From assembly GCF_038002165.1 (NCBI RefSeq), contig NZ_JBBOBR010000001.1, positions 2,542,001-2,606,000 of the forward strand: a stretch of DNA of 64,000 bases, read 5' to 3'. The DNA is from Cytobacillus sp. FSL H8-0458. GTDB taxonomy: Bacteria > Bacillota > Bacilli > Bacillales > Cytobacillaceae. Made by a program: the position numbers and the translations under genes. Positions 19,026 through 28,800 of this stretch are shown piece by piece. How positions within the stretch are numbered: position 1 is the first letter of the stretch; each line of letters begins with the position of its first letter. The notes under the pieces were generated by a model that was given only the letters and a program-made list of their open reading frames with translations, did not search any database and was not told the DNA's origin.

Positions 19026-19733
19026 TTACGAACCCAGTAATGGTTCAATGATAATTTCGCCCTTTTCCTCTAAAGTGAATTGGATGTTTTCATCTACCAA
19101 TGTATCTTTCACTCCGCCTGTCAGATTCAGAGCTGACGAAAGCACTTCGGCATCACCAATTGCAGTGACGACAAAAGGTGCAGGGTGCTGATAGCCGTCT
19201 ACTTCTATTACAGGTCCATTGCATACAATATATGAACTGTGCGACAGTCTCTGCCCGTTTATGGCAACTGCGGAAGCACCGGAAATATAGAGCTCATTAA
19301 TCACTTTAAAGACATGGTGTTCATGTACAATATAATTATTAACGTTATCTTCATCGGGATCGTAATCGCCATCTGCAAGAGTAACTTCAACACCTGGGCC
19401 CTTTACTTTAACTTTTCCAAGGTGCATCCTGTACTTCTCAGCATCCTCGGCAAGATTAAAATAAACCTGAGCTTCCTGTGAAAGCTCCTTTTCAATATCA
19501 AGAACGTTTTCCTGCTTTTGATTTAATTCCTTTTGAAGAGCTCTGTTTTTTTCCTCCAGTTCAACAAGCTGATTACGGAGCTCCAGGTCTCTTTCCCACT
19601 GTTTCCCGCTTAATGCCGGCTTTTCTTCTTCTCCCTGTGTAAGGTGATAGGAAAAAGCCATCATGTAACCCAGCACGAGAAAGACCAGGGAGAATATTAC
19701 ATGATTACCCTTCACCTTCATTTTCTTCTTCAA
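19026..19733 (-). CDS. ylxW: DUF881 division-cluster protein YlxW
   Basis: Paralogue of YlxX. One membrane segment (FSLVFLVLGYMMAFSYHL), coiled coil from about residue 45 to 100, then DUF881 with GPGVEVTLADGDYDPDED and INELYISGASAVAINGQRL. The start is uncertain: ATG at 19757 and ATG at 19721 have weak ribosome sites, while TTG at 19733 lies nine bases after GGGAG. All overlap the end of divIB. Acts presumably with YlxX; function unknown. Confidence 0.88.
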   Translation of the reverse strand: MKKKMKVKGNHVIFSLVFLVLGYMMAFSYHLTQGEEEKPALSGKQWERDLELRNQLVELEEKNRALQKELNQKQENVLDIEKELSQEAQVYFNLAEDAEKYRMHLGKVKVKGPGVEVTLADGDYDPDEDNVNNYIVHEHHVFKVINELYISGASAVAINGQRLSHSSYIVCNGPVIEVDGYQHPAPFVVTAIGDAEVLSSALNLTGGVKDTLVDENIQFTLEEKGEIIIEPLLGS

Positions 19734-20496
19734 TCTTTTCAGCTCCCTCATTTTCATAAGCTTTAAAATAAGAGCCTACTTCCAAGTCAATGATTCCCTT
19801 TTTTTCGGGATCCAGCTGGCTTATGATAGAAGGGTAGTGTGCCATTTTTTCTGAAAAACTTCTTAGTGTAGCACTGACTTCAAAACCATCATTCATATAC
19901 AAAGCAATATGATTGGAATCTGTCTTTTTTGGAGAGTGATGGATTTCGGAAATTGAATTTAATACCTCTTCGGGCAGAGTTTCAAGTTCTCCGATCATCA
20001 TATCAAGGATGTCACCCTCAGAAAAGCCATGCAGGATTGGTGCGTTAACAGGGATCTCTGCAGCTTTTTCATCCTTTAATATGTTCCCATTCTCCATAAC
20101 TGGAAGGTAGTGCTTCTCTTTCGCTATGTAGGCAATGCGCTTTAATTCATCTACCTGAATAATGATTGTGCTTGGCAGCTGAACCTTAACAGCTGAAGAT
20201 TTTATTTCAGGCAGCTCTTTAAGCTTACCCTCCATTCCCTCTTCGTCAACCTTCCAAATATTTGTTTTTTCAGTAACACCGCTGATTTGAATAATTTCTT
20301 CTTTATCATAAATTGAATTGCCGGATACTTTAATTTGTTTAATATGGCTTAAGGGCGATTGAAAGTAGATAACTAAAACAATCAGCGAGAAAAAAAGCAG
20401 CAGCAAAAAGATCAGTCTTCTGTTCGCTTTCTTTTTTCTTTGCTGTTTAAGCTTCGGGATTCGATCCTCCAGCGAGACAACCTTACTTTTCTCCAC
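19705..20496 (-). CDS. divIB: Cell division protein DivIB/FtsQ
   Basis: Bitopic septal protein that stabilises the FtsL/FtsB-DivIC complex and PBP2B. Lys/Arg-rich cytoplasmic tail (RIPKLKQQRKKKANRR), one membrane helix (residues about 30-48), then a POTRA domain beginning LSHIKQIKVSGNSIYDKEEI, and an acidic C-terminal tail. The start is GTG at 20496 after GGGGTGATAAAT, giving 263 residues as in B. subtilis. Confidence 0.95.
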   Translation of the reverse strand: MEKSKVVSLEDRIPKLKQQRKKKANRRLIFLLLLFFSLIVLVIYFQSPLSHIKQIKVSGNSIYDKEEIIQISGVTEKTNIWKVDEEGMEGKLKELPEIKSSAVKVQLPSTIIIQVDELKRIAYIAKEKHYLPVMENGNILKDEKAAEIPVNAPILHGFSEGDILDMMIGELETLPEEVLNSISEIHHSPKKTDSNHIALYMNDGFEVSATLRSFSEKMAHYPSIISQLDPEKKGIIDLEVGSYFKAYENEGAEKIEEENEGEG

Positions 20497-20591
20497 ATTT
20501 ATCACCCCATCAGGAAAAGCGCAAGGACAATAAATTAAAACAATCAAGTGGCTTGTCCAGCACAATTTGCAATAAAAAAATCAGGGAAGAG

Positions 20592-20614
20592 AACGGCATG
20601 TGAAACATGCCGTT
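20592..20614 (-). terminator. Weak terminator-like hairpin after murB
   Basis: AACGGCATG-TTTCA-CATGCCGTT on the minus strand, with a T run only 13 bases further on. It may mark an incomplete stop between murB and divIB. Confidence 0.45.
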
Positions 20615-20686
20615 TACACTGCATTTACTGTTATCTAATTAATCATTATATCACAATAAATGGTATCTGCGAGGTATTATTTCCCG

Positions 20687-21595
20687 TTACTTTCGACCGA
20701 TTATTTCCACTTCTGTCTCCATTTTCACTCCGTACATATCAAAGATTGTATCCTTAATATGCTGAATAAGCGCTAGAACATCTTCCGCTTTTGCATCTCC
20801 TGCATTCACGATGAAATTCCCATGCATATTGGAAATTTGAGCACCTCCGATGGAGTGGCCTTTCAAGCCCGCTTTTTCAATGAGCTGGCCGGCATATTCA
20901 GGCAGCGGGTTACGGAAAATACTCCCTGCACAGGGAAAGTTCCAAGGCTGAGTTTCCTTCCTGTAATCCTTATTCTTCTGCATAGCGGAGGATATTTTTT
21001 CCCGGTCTCCCTCTGTAAGCTGAAAGATGGCCTCAAGAACAATTCCTGGACGCTTCTTTTGAAGAACAGAGGTTCTATAAGAAAATTCCATTTCTTCGTT
21101 CGTGAGCCAGCCCATCTTCCCATCCTCAAAAAGAACATGTGCCTTGGTCAGAATTCGGGAAATATCTGAACCGTGAGCACCAGCGTTCATATAAACTGCT
21201 CCGCCTGCCGACCCGGGAATCCCGCTGGCAAACTCAAGTCCTGACAAGCCTTTTTTACTGATTATCGTGGAGAGCGCAACCAATGAATAACCGCCGCCAG
21301 CTCTCAGCTCCGTTCCATTAAGATCCATGTGGTCCATGCCGCGGCCCAATTTAATGACCACGCCTTCTATGCCGCCATCAGATACGAGCAGATTCGAGCC
21401 TCTTCCAATCGCTCTCCAGTTCAATTGATATTGACGGATCAATTCCATCGCTTTTGCCAGGTTTTCTATGGAAGAAGGCTCAATAAACAAATCGGCGGGA
21501 CCACCAATCTTCATTGTTGTATGATTAGCCATCGGTTCATTTTCTTTGATTGTTCCAATGTTTAATTCTCTAAGTTTGCTGATAAATTCGTCCAT
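20687..21595 (-). CDS. murB: UDP-N-acetylenolpyruvoylglucosamine reductase
   Basis: FAD enzyme that reduces UDP-GlcNAc-enolpyruvate to UDP-MurNAc. FAD-binding segment [15 protein letters not shown] near residue 28, [18 protein letters not shown] near 65, the YRTS motif near 165, and catalytic serine in CAGSIFRNP near 225. 302 residues (B. subtilis 303). ATG at 21595 follows GGGAGGTAAAT; the frame extension upstream is unlikely. It lies between murG and divIB as in B. subtilis. Confidence 0.97.
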   Translation of the reverse strand: MDEFISKLRELNIGTIKENEPMANHTTMKIGGPADLFIEPSSIENLAKAMELIRQYQLNWRAIGRGSNLLVSDGGIEGVVIKLGRGMDHMDLNGTELRAGGGYSLVALSTIISKKGLSGLEFASGIPGSAGGAVYMNAGAHGSDISRILTKAHVLFEDGKMGWLTNEEMEFSYRTSVLQKKRPGIVLEAIFQLTEGDREKISSAMQKNKDYRKETQPWNFPCAGSIFRNPLPEYAGQLIEKAGLKGHSIGGAQISNMHGNFIVNAGDAKAEDVLALIQHIKDTIFDMYGVKMETEVEIIGRK

Positions 21596-21661
21596 ATTTA
21601 CCTCCCTTTCTATTGATTTCAACCTGAATTTATTTATTCTATGCAAATTTACGATTCAGGG

Positions 21662-22765
21662 CTACTTCCCGCTATCTGAAACCAATTCTGCCATTAATTT
21701 GTAAAGTCTATTTGATGCATCCCGGATTCCAAGCTTTCTCGAAGCTTCCTTCATGCTATCCATTTTGTCTTTATCGAGAATAATTCGGTCAATGCTATCA
21801 ATAAGTTTTTTGCCTGTTAATTCTTTTTCAAGTAATAACTCTGCAGCACCATTGTCACTAAGCGCTCTTGCATTTTTTTCCTGGTGGTTATTTGTTACAT
21901 ATGGGCTTGGGATTAATATGCTTGGTATGCCTAAAGAAGTTATTTCTGCCAAAGTGGTGGCCCCTGCACGTGATACGACAAGGCTGGCTCCGGTCAGCAC
22001 TTCTGGCATATTGTGAATAAATGGTTTGATTATTACGTTTTCGGGATTCCCTACAAGTTCTACTTCTTTCTGTACATCATCATAGTGCACATCCCCTGTA
22101 ATATAAAGAACCTGATATGGCTTTTCACCAAGCTCAGCCAGTGTTTTTAATACTGCCTCATTTATTGGCCTTGCTCCTCTGCTGCCGCCAAATATTAACA
22201 CAGCAGGAACACCTGTCTTTAATCCTGCAGACAGCCTTCCCCTGATTCCATCCTGACCCAATACCTCTGATGCACGGGGATTCCCCGTCATGACGGTTTT
22301 AGTTTCCGGAAAAAAAGCCTTTGCTTCTTCAAAACAAACTGCGATTTTATCTACATATCTGCTTAAAAACTTATTGGTTAATCCAGGGACGCTGTTTTGC
22401 TCATGAATAATGGTAGGGATGCCAAGCTTGGAAGCAGCATATACAACAGGACCGCATACATATCCGCCTGTACCGATGACAACATCCGCCTTAAATTCCT
22501 TAAGCATCTTTTTACTGTCACGAACGCCCTTCAGGAACCTTAAAACAGTTTTTACATTATCCAACGAGATTTTTCTTTTAAAACCAGTTATATGTATTGA
22601 TTTAAAAGGGATATTTTCACGATTCACAATCGTGTTTTCAAGCCCCTTTTCAGTTCCAATATATAAAAATTCAGCATCCTTATGTTCTTTCTGAATTTGT
22701 CTTATAAGCGCAAGTGCCGGATAAATATGACCGCCAGTTCCTCCGCCGCTAACAGCAATTTTCAT
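21662..22765 (-). CDS. murG: Undecaprenyl-PP-MurNAc-pentapeptide GlcNAc transferase
   Basis: Converts lipid I to lipid II on the inner face of the membrane. Family GT28: the N-terminal loop [16 protein letters not shown] (residues 5-20), [15 protein letters not shown] near 97, [18 protein letters not shown] near 120 and the donor-site motif [13 protein letters not shown] near 260. 367 residues (B. subtilis 363). It has a separate promoter region behind the spoVE terminator; the leader has three adjacent hairpins. Confidence 0.98.
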   Translation of the reverse strand: MKIAVSGGGTGGHIYPALALIRQIQKEHKDAEFLYIGTEKGLENTIVNRENIPFKSIHITGFKRKISLDNVKTVLRFLKGVRDSKKMLKEFKADVVIGTGGYVCGPVVYAASKLGIPTIIHEQNSVPGLTNKFLSRYVDKIAVCFEEAKAFFPETKTVMTGNPRASEVLGQDGIRGRLSAGLKTGVPAVLIFGGSRGARPINEAVLKTLAELGEKPYQVLYITGDVHYDDVQKEVELVGNPENVIIKPFIHNMPEVLTGASLVVSRAGATTLAEITSLGIPSILIPSPYVTNNHQEKNARALSDNGAAELLLEKELTGKKLIDSIDRIILDKDKMDSMKEASRKLGIRDASNRLYKLMAELVSDSGK

Positions 22766-22814
22766 TCTTTCACCTCATAAAAGAGTAATAATCTATAAAG
22801 TTTTCCTTTATTAT

Positions 22815-22867
22815 GCCATCGATAATTATTTATGATGGCCACCAGCACGCTGGAGTGAAAACACTCC
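22815..22867 (-). promoter_or_regulatory. Three adjacent hairpins in the murG leader
   Basis: On the minus strand in order: GGAGTG-TTTT-CACTCC (22852-22867), CCAG-CGTG-CTGG (22842-22853) and GCCATC...GATGGC (22815-22839). They lie 50-100 bases before the murG start. No T run follows, so they are not a normal terminator; possible mRNA stabiliser or binding site. Confidence 0.5.
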
Positions 22868-22999
22868 CCTCTTTTCCCTATTCTACTATATTCAAAACAA
22901 ATAGATAGGAACGAACATCATAATGTTAAAGAAATGTAATAATGTGCAAAATTGCAAAGAAGTTTGATAATTCTGCGTGTCGGATCTATTATTGCTTCC

Positions 23000-23030
23000 A
23001 AAAAAGAAACCCTGCTTCACAGGGTTTCCT
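23000..23030 (-). terminator. Terminator of spoVE
   Basis: GAAACCCTG-TGAAG-CAGGGTTTC followed by TTTTTT on the minus strand, 23 bases after the spoVE stop. Confidence 0.9.
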
Positions 23031-23052
23031 AAAAATGCATGTTATAAATGCG

Positions 23053-24153
23053 CTAGTACCTTGCATATCTGCTAATATTAAGCAAGACTCCTATAGCCAT
23101 AAGCATCAGTGTCAGGGAAGATCCCCCGTAGCTCAGAAATGGAAGTGTGATGCCAGTAACAGGCATCAGACCTGTTACAACCCCGATGTTGATCATTACC
23201 TGAATAGCGACCATTGCTATAATCCCAACAGCCAAAAAACTCCCATATAAATCAGGGGCGCCAAGAGCTATGCGGATGCCGCGCCATAAGAGAAGCGCAA
23301 ATAACAATATGACAAAAGATCCGCCAATAAACCCAAGTTCCTCAGCTAAAATAGCAAAAATAAAATCTGTCTGCGGTTCAGGAAGATAGAAAAATTTTTG
23401 TCTACTTTGTCCCAAGCCTAGGCCAAACAGCCCTCCAGGCCCTATTGCATATAAGGATTGGATAATTTGGAACCCGCTGCCCAGCGGATCCTCCCATGGG
23501 TCAAGAAAGGATGTAATCCTCTTTATCCTGTAAGGGGCTGACAGAACCAGTGCCACAAATCCGGCCAGACCTGCAGCGGCAAACCAGACAAAGTGGCTGA
23601 TTCTGGCCCCTGCAATAAAAATCATGACAACACAGGTACCCACCATTACGGTTCCAGTCCCTAAATCAGGCTGCAGCATTATTAATCCAAATGCTAGAAA
23701 CACCAGCCCTAAAGATGGTACAAGACCTTTTCGGAAAGAAGTTATCAGCTTTTGTTTTTCGGAGAGGAATTTTGCCATAAACACAATCATGGCAAGCTTC
23801 ATAAACTCTGAAGGCTGTATGGAAAATGCACCAACGCCAATCCAGCTCCTGGAACCGTTTCTCACATTTCCTACGCCCGGAACCAGCACCAGAAGCAAAA
23901 GCACAAAACAGATGATGATTAAGACTTTTGCCCAAGTTCTCCAGGTCCAATAATCCACATTCATAATAAAAAACATCGCAATAATTCCAACTCCGGCAAA
24001 AAGCATTTGCCTTTTCGCAAAAAAGAAAGAATCGTCAAATTTATAATCTGCCCAAATTGCACTGGCACTGTATACCATAGTCAATCCTACAGCAAGCAGC
24101 GTTAAAGTGACGATCATTAATATAAAATCGGGAGTGGTTTTTTTAGCCGGCAA
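23053..24153 (-). CDS. spoVE: SEDS-family glycosyltransferase SpoVE
   Basis: Peptidoglycan polymerase of the FtsW/RodA/SpoVE family, needed for spore cortex and paired with the class B transpeptidase SpoVD. About ten membrane helices; signatures VYSASAIWADYKFDDSFFF (residues 27-45), GAFSIQPSEFMKLAMI near 115, FLPEPQTDFIFAIL-type motif and the C-terminal GITLPFLSYGGSSL. The start is TTG at 24153 after GAGGTG, giving exactly 366 residues as in B. subtilis SpoVE, to which it is closer than to FtsW. Distinction from FtsW rests on this similarity and on position between murD and murG. Confidence 0.92.
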   Translation of the reverse strand: MPAKKTTPDFILMIVTLTLLAVGLTMVYSASAIWADYKFDDSFFFAKRQMLFAGVGIIAMFFIMNVDYWTWRTWAKVLIIICFVLLLLVLVPGVGNVRNGSRSWIGVGAFSIQPSEFMKLAMIVFMAKFLSEKQKLITSFRKGLVPSLGLVFLAFGLIMLQPDLGTGTVMVGTCVVMIFIAGARISHFVWFAAAGLAGFVALVLSAPYRIKRITSFLDPWEDPLGSGFQIIQSLYAIGPGGLFGLGLGQSRQKFFYLPEPQTDFIFAILAEELGFIGGSFVILLFALLLWRGIRIALGAPDLYGSFLAVGIIAMVAIQVMINIGVVTGLMPVTGITLPFLSYGGSSLTLMLMAIGVLLNISRYARY

Positions 24154-24322
24154 CGAAAACACCTCGAATGCAAGTTTTAGGGCTGTCAAGGAGAACAATA
24201 TGCCCTGCCGAAAATAAACTTACCCGCTTTCCGGCAGTTTTTGTTCCTTTTAAAAGCTCTAAATGCCACGCGAGGAAGATGAATGCCTTTGCTGTAAGTT
24301 TCTAAGTCCCGCAGACAAGCCC

Positions 24323-25675
24323 TTAACTAAGTTTATGCACCGCATCTATAAACATGTCTCCCCGAACCTCAAAAGTTTTATATTGGTCCCAGCTTGCACA
24401 GGCAGGAGAAAGCAGAATCACATCTCCCGGCTCCGAAAGCTTAAAGGCTGCAGGTACGGCTTTTTCAACATTATCGACACGCTCAATTGTTTTTATTCCC
24501 GCTTCCATTGCTGCTTTTTCAATCTTTTCAGCAGTTTGACCAAAGGTTACCAGACCCTTTACCTTTTTAAGAGATGGAATGAGTTCATCAAAGCTATTTC
24601 CGCGGTCAAGACCTCCTGCAAGAAGAAGAACAGGCTGATCAAATGCCGCGACCGCATTCTTTGTTGCAAGGATGTTCGTTGCTTTAGAATCATTATAAAA
24701 TTTCCTGTTTTGATATTCTCCAACATACTGCAAGCGGTGCTTTACACCTGTAAAAGATCCCAGAACCCGGCTGATGGCTTCATTCCCCACTCCTGTTAGT
24801 TTGGCAGCAGCCACTGAAGAAAGGATATTCTCAAGGTTGTGCTCCCCTGGCAATGAAACATCCTTTCTTTCCATCACTTGTTCATCATTAAAATAAATCC
24901 AGCCATCTTTCACATATGCACCTTCAGACAGCACTTTGGAAGTAGAAAAAGGAATTATGCGTGCCTTAGACCGGGCAGCCGCTTCCATTACTTTATCCTG
25001 GTCGGCATTGACAATGAAATAATCCTGTTCAGTCTGATTTATCGTAATGTTTGCTTTGGCTGCATGGTATTCTTCTCTTGTGCCATGGTAATCCAAATGG
25101 GCATCATATAAATTTGTTAAAATGGCAATTCTCGGCCTGAAATCCTGAATACCCATCAGCTGAAACGATGAAAGCTCAATGACGATATTGTTTTCTATCA
25201 CGGCATCCTGGGCAACTTGGGAAGCTACTGTACCAATATTTCCTGCAATCAGCGGCATTTTACTTCCTTCCTGAAGCATTTCAAACACAAGTGTAGTGGT
25301 TGTAGTTTTTCCGTTTGTGCCTGTAATCGCAATAAAAGGAGCTTCAGAAACCTGATAGGCAAGCTCCACTTCTGTAATAACCGGTATGCCCTTTTCAAGG
25401 GCTCCTTTTATCATTGGATTATGATAAGGTATACCGGGATTTTTTACAATCAGCTCAAACCCCTCTTCAAGAAGTTCAATAGGATGGCCACCGCAAATAA
25501 CTGTAATCCCCTGCTCAAGCAGTCCTTGCGCTTCAGGATTTTCTGCAAGCGGCTTATAATCATTAACAGTCACAAATGCTCCAAGCTTATGTAAAAGGGA
25601 AGCTGCGCTCACTCCGCTTTTTGCCAGCCCCAGTACTAATATTTTTTTATGTCGATAGCGATTGACTTCTTTCAC
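24323..25675 (-). CDS. murD: UDP-N-acetylmuramoylalanine--D-glutamate ligase
   Basis: ATP-dependent addition of D-Glu to UDP-MurNAc-L-Ala in the cytoplasm. Mur ligase P-loop [19 protein letters not shown] near residue 113, central motif [14 protein letters not shown] near 187 and the C-terminal ligand domain with NDSKATN and [13 protein letters not shown]. 450 residues (B. subtilis 451). The mraY gene ends upstream at 25676, directly adjoining this start. Confidence 0.98.
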   Translation of the reverse strand: MKEVNRYRHKKILVLGLAKSGVSAASLLHKLGAFVTVNDYKPLAENPEAQGLLEQGITVICGGHPIELLEEGFELIVKNPGIPYHNPMIKGALEKGIPVITEVELAYQVSEAPFIAITGTNGKTTTTTLVFEMLQEGSKMPLIAGNIGTVASQVAQDAVIENNIVIELSSFQLMGIQDFRPRIAILTNLYDAHLDYHGTREEYHAAKANITINQTEQDYFIVNADQDKVMEAAARSKARIIPFSTSKVLSEGAYVKDGWIYFNDEQVMERKDVSLPGEHNLENILSSVAAAKLTGVGNEAISRVLGSFTGVKHRLQYVGEYQNRKFYNDSKATNILATKNAVAAFDQPVLLLAGGLDRGNSFDELIPSLKKVKGLVTFGQTAEKIEKAAMEAGIKTIERVDNVEKAVPAAFKLSEPGDVILLSPACASWDQYKTFEVRGDMFIDAVHKLS

Positions 25676-26650
25676 TTACACCCACACCTCAATATAAATT
25701 CCTAAGATTGCAAACAATAACCCAACCGTCCAGAACGTAACAACAACCCGCCATTCTGACCAGCCTACCAATTCATAATGATGGTGAAGCGGGCTCATGC
25801 GAAAAATCCGTCTGCCAGTGGTTTTAAAGGAGGCCACCTGTAGAATAACAGATAATGTTTCAATAACAAAAACACCGCCGATAATAATCAGGATGATTTC
25901 AAGTTTTGTCAGGATGGCTATGGTCGCAATAGCACCACCAAGAGCCAGTGAGCCTGTGTCTCCCATAAACACCTTTGCAGGATGGGCATTAAAGACAAGA
26001 AAACCCAATACCGCTCCAACTACTGCTACAGAAAAAATGGATACTTCAAATTGGGATTGATTCCAAGCCAGTACTGCAAATGCTCCAAAAGCGATTGCAG
26101 CAGTCCCGGAGACAAGTCCATCAAGTCCATCTGTCAGATTGACAGCATTCGAGAATCCGACCAGCCAGAAAATAACAAATAAAACATACCCCCAGCCCAA
26201 ATCAATCGAAATATCTGTCAGCGGAATATGTACTTCTGTGGAAAAGTTATTCTGCTTATAAACAAAATAAAAAATCACTGAAATAATAATCTGTCCCAGA
26301 AGTTTCTGTTTTGAAGTCAGGCCTAAGTTACGCTTCAAAACCACTTTGATGAAATCATCCAGGAAACCGAGGAGTCCAAACCCCAAAGTAACCAGAAGCA
26401 GCAAATATGTTTCTACTGCAGGCTGTGAAAATTTACCTGTCATAAATAAAGTGGTCACCGTGACGGAAAGAAGAATCATAATCCCGCCCATTGTCGGAGT
26501 ACCCGTCTTCTTCAGATGGGATTTCGGTCCTTCTTCACGGATGCTTTGCCCAAATTTCAATCTTCTCAGAAAGGGAATGAATATAGGAGACAGCAAAACT
26601 GTAATTAAAAAACCTGCCAATATTGTGAAAAAAATAACTTGCTCCATCAT
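25676..26650 (-). CDS. mraY: Phospho-MurNAc-pentapeptide transferase
   Basis: Makes lipid I from UDP-MurNAc-pentapeptide and undecaprenyl phosphate in the membrane. Ten helices; family motifs [17 protein letters not shown] near residue 47, DDFIKV near 100, [19 protein letters not shown] near 170 and the C-terminal [15 protein letters not shown]. 324 residues, as in B. subtilis. The start is two bases after the stop of the MurF-like gene upstream. Confidence 0.98.
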   Translation of the reverse strand: MMEQVIFFTILAGFLITVLLSPIFIPFLRRLKFGQSIREEGPKSHLKKTGTPTMGGIMILLSVTVTTLFMTGKFSQPAVETYLLLLVTLGFGLLGFLDDFIKVVLKRNLGLTSKQKLLGQIIISVIFYFVYKQNNFSTEVHIPLTDISIDLGWGYVLFVIFWLVGFSNAVNLTDGLDGLVSGTAAIAFGAFAVLAWNQSQFEVSIFSVAVVGAVLGFLVFNAHPAKVFMGDTGSLALGGAIATIAILTKLEIILIIIGGVFVIETLSVILQVASFKTTGRRIFRMSPLHHHYELVGWSEWRVVVTFWTVGLLFAILGIYIEVWV

Positions 26651-26652
26651 AC

Positions 26653-27102
26653 TTATTCCCTCCTTTCCCGCTTGGCATTACCTGCAGCTTCCGCTAATCT
26701 TTCAGCCATTACAGCAATATCATATGTTGTTTCGTTTTCTTTAAGACTTTCTTCATCCGAAATAAGGAAATTAGTTGTGTTCATCTTTACTTCTGCTTTA
26801 CTTAATTTATTTATATATAATTCCATGATATCCTTTAAGCCTTTCGTTAAGTCGTTTGTATAAAAAATAGGGAAATGATTTGGGGTGTATGCCGGCGTCT
26901 CGGCATTTTCATTCCAGATCGCAGCAACAGCCCCACTTTCAATAGCTTCCTTCAGATTTCCGTCCTCCCTGTAAGGAATATAAATTCCTTTTGGCTGCCG
27001 GTCAGAAGAGGACGATGCCACGGTATGAAATTCCAGCTCATGATCCCTTATTCCTTTTACAGCCGGAAACAATTCCGCTAAATCCTGATACGTCAAATAC
27101 AT
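26653..27102 (-). CDS. Stand-alone MurF/MurE N-terminal domain-like protein
   Basis: Intact gene of 149 residues between murE and mraY. Residues 1-100 resemble the substrate-binding N-terminal domain of MurF/MurE: an N-terminal helix ([15 protein letters not shown]), a segment in place of the usual DSR...PGDLFVAL motif ([20 protein letters not shown]), [19 protein letters not shown], then [20 protein letters not shown]. The central ATPase domain is absent: there is no GTNGKT P-loop and no C-terminal ligase domain. Residues 105-149 are charged and not recognised. A strong ribosome site (GAGGAGCG) and two-base gaps to both neighbours argue for a translated gene. B. subtilis lacks it at this place; full MurF usually occupies it in other Firmicutes. 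It could be a relic or a precursor-binding accessory protein; function unknown. Confidence 0.75.
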   Translation of the reverse strand: MYLTYQDLAELFPAVKGIRDHELEFHTVASSSSDRQPKGIYIPYREDGNLKEAIESGAVAAIWNENAETPAYTPNHFPIFYTNDLTKGLKDIMELYINKLSKAEVKMNTTNFLISDEESLKENETTYDIAVMAERLAEAAGNAKRERRE

Positions 27103-27103
27103 T

Positions 27104-28564
27104 TTATCGCTCCTCTATAGCCTCTTTTGCCACCAGACGGTCATCAAAGTCAAAAACATGGCTGCCTACAATCTGATAGGTCTCATGGCCCTTTCCTGCT
27201 ATTAAGATAACGTCTCCTGCACTTGCATTTTTCACCGCATAATGAATGGCTTCTTTTCGATCGACGATTATTTTATAACTTTCTTCTTTTACTCCCTCTT
27301 CCATATCCTTCAAGATTTGGATCGGGTCTTCACTTCTCGGATTGTCTGAAGTAAAGATTGGGTCTGTACTGTACTGACATGCAATTTCAGCCATAAGCGG
27401 ACGTTTGGATCTGTCTCTGTCTCCTCCGCAGCCCACGATAGCGTAAATGCGGTTCAGGGCAAATTGCTTTACCGTTTCCAGAGCATTTTTCAGGCTGTCA
27501 GGTGTATGCGAATAATCAACAATCACAGAAAAATCCTGGCCTGCATCTACGGTTTCAAATCTGCCGGCTACACCTTTAACTTCTTCTGCAGATTTAATGA
27601 TTTGAGAGATTGATATTCCTGCAGCGATACCTGCTCCAATACTGGCAAGGACATTATAGATGCTGAACTTTCCTATCATTTTTAAAGAAACTTTATGCTC
27701 CCCGAATGGAGAGATTAAGTCAAATTCCGTACCGGCAGCAGTCATTTGAATATTAATGGCCCGCAGATCAGCTTCCTGATCAATTCCGTAGGAAATGACA
27801 TGAGCAGCCGTCGATTTTTCATATTCTGCGGAAGCAGGGTCATCTGAATTTAAAATGGCATACTTCGGTTCTCCATGATTATAGGCGCTTCCAAGCTGGG
27901 CAAACAACAGCCCTTTTGCTCTCCTGTATTCATCCATCGTTTTATGATAATCCAGGTGATCCTGTGTCAGGTTTGTAAACACGGCTATATTAAAATCACA
28001 GCCATGAACGCGGCCTTCAACAAGTGCATGAGAAGACACTTCCATTACAGCCGAATCCACACCAGCATCTGCCATTTTTCTAAATGTGCTTTGCAAAGTC
28101 AGACTTTCAGGAGTTGTATTTTTCACTTCAAAAGTTTCATCGGCAATCTTTGTATACATCGTGCCAATTAAGCCCGTTTTCCTTCCTGCATCAGCAAGGA
28201 TCTTTTCAATTAAATGACTTGTTGTTGTTTTGCCATTAGTCCCTGTTATGCCGATTAAATGGAGCTGCTTGCTCGGCTGTCCATAAAATGCATCAGCCAG
28301 CACGGCCATCGCACGTTTTGTATTTTTAACTACTATAACCGGGATATCTAAGTCCAGCTCTTTTTGGGCAATTACAGCTGCTGCACCTTTCTCGGCAGCA
28401 GAAGCTGCAAAGTCATGGCCATCCACCGTATAGCCCTCAATGCAAACAAACAGACTTCCAGGTGTAACTTTCCGGTTATCGTTAACAATCGCTGTGATTT
28501 CAGGGTTTTCTCCTTTATATGTCATATAAGGCTGTAAAAATCGCAGCAGTTTATGTAATTCCAT
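27104..28564 (-). CDS. murE: UDP-MurNAc-tripeptide synthetase (meso-DAP adding)
   Basis: Adds the third stem residue to UDP-MurNAc-L-Ala-D-Glu. N-terminal domain with [19 protein letters not shown] near residue 40, P-loop [19 protein letters not shown] near 108, [11 protein letters not shown] near 150 and the ligase domain with [11 protein letters not shown] near 405; the DNPR motif is the known specificity signature for meso-diaminopimelate. 486 residues (B. subtilis 494). ATG at 28564 is nine bases after AGAGGA; two in-frame ATG codons upstream are less likely. Confidence 0.97.
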   Translation of the reverse strand: MELHKLLRFLQPYMTYKGENPEITAIVNDNRKVTPGSLFVCIEGYTVDGHDFAASAAEKGAAAVIAQKELDLDIPVIVVKNTKRAMAVLADAFYGQPSKQLHLIGITGTNGKTTTSHLIEKILADAGRKTGLIGTMYTKIADETFEVKNTTPESLTLQSTFRKMADAGVDSAVMEVSSHALVEGRVHGCDFNIAVFTNLTQDHLDYHKTMDEYRRAKGLLFAQLGSAYNHGEPKYAILNSDDPASAEYEKSTAAHVISYGIDQEADLRAINIQMTAAGTEFDLISPFGEHKVSLKMIGKFSIYNVLASIGAGIAAGISISQIIKSAEEVKGVAGRFETVDAGQDFSVIVDYSHTPDSLKNALETVKQFALNRIYAIVGCGGDRDRSKRPLMAEIACQYSTDPIFTSDNPRSEDPIQILKDMEEGVKEESYKIIVDRKEAIHYAVKNASAGDVILIAGKGHETYQIVGSHVFDFDDRLVAKEAIEER

Positions 28565-28754
28565 CTTTACCATTCCTCTCATGTTAAGCAGAGCAAAACT
28601 ATTCCCTTTTTTAATGAAGCTGGTCAGTATAAATAAATATAATCAAAATAACATTCTAAATGATGGCGATATATATTGTACAGGATAATTGCTTTTTTAG
28701 CTATTTAATATATAGAAGCCAAACCTTGAAAGTATGTTACAGTTTCCTTACAAA

Positions 28755-28787
28755 CAAAAAAATTCAGGCGGCGCAGAGGAAGCCGCC
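28755..28787 (-). terminator. Terminator of spoVD
   Basis: GGCGGC-TTCCTCTGC-GCCGCC on the minus strand, followed by TGAATTTTTTTG, 14 bases after the spoVD stop. Confidence 0.85.
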
Positions 28788-28800
28788 CTCATTCCTTTTC

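Noticed and set aside
26653..27102. MurF-like gene as a frameshifted pseudogene of full murF
   Set aside because: There is no room for the missing domains between murE and mraY, no P-loop remnant in any frame there, and both gene borders are clean.
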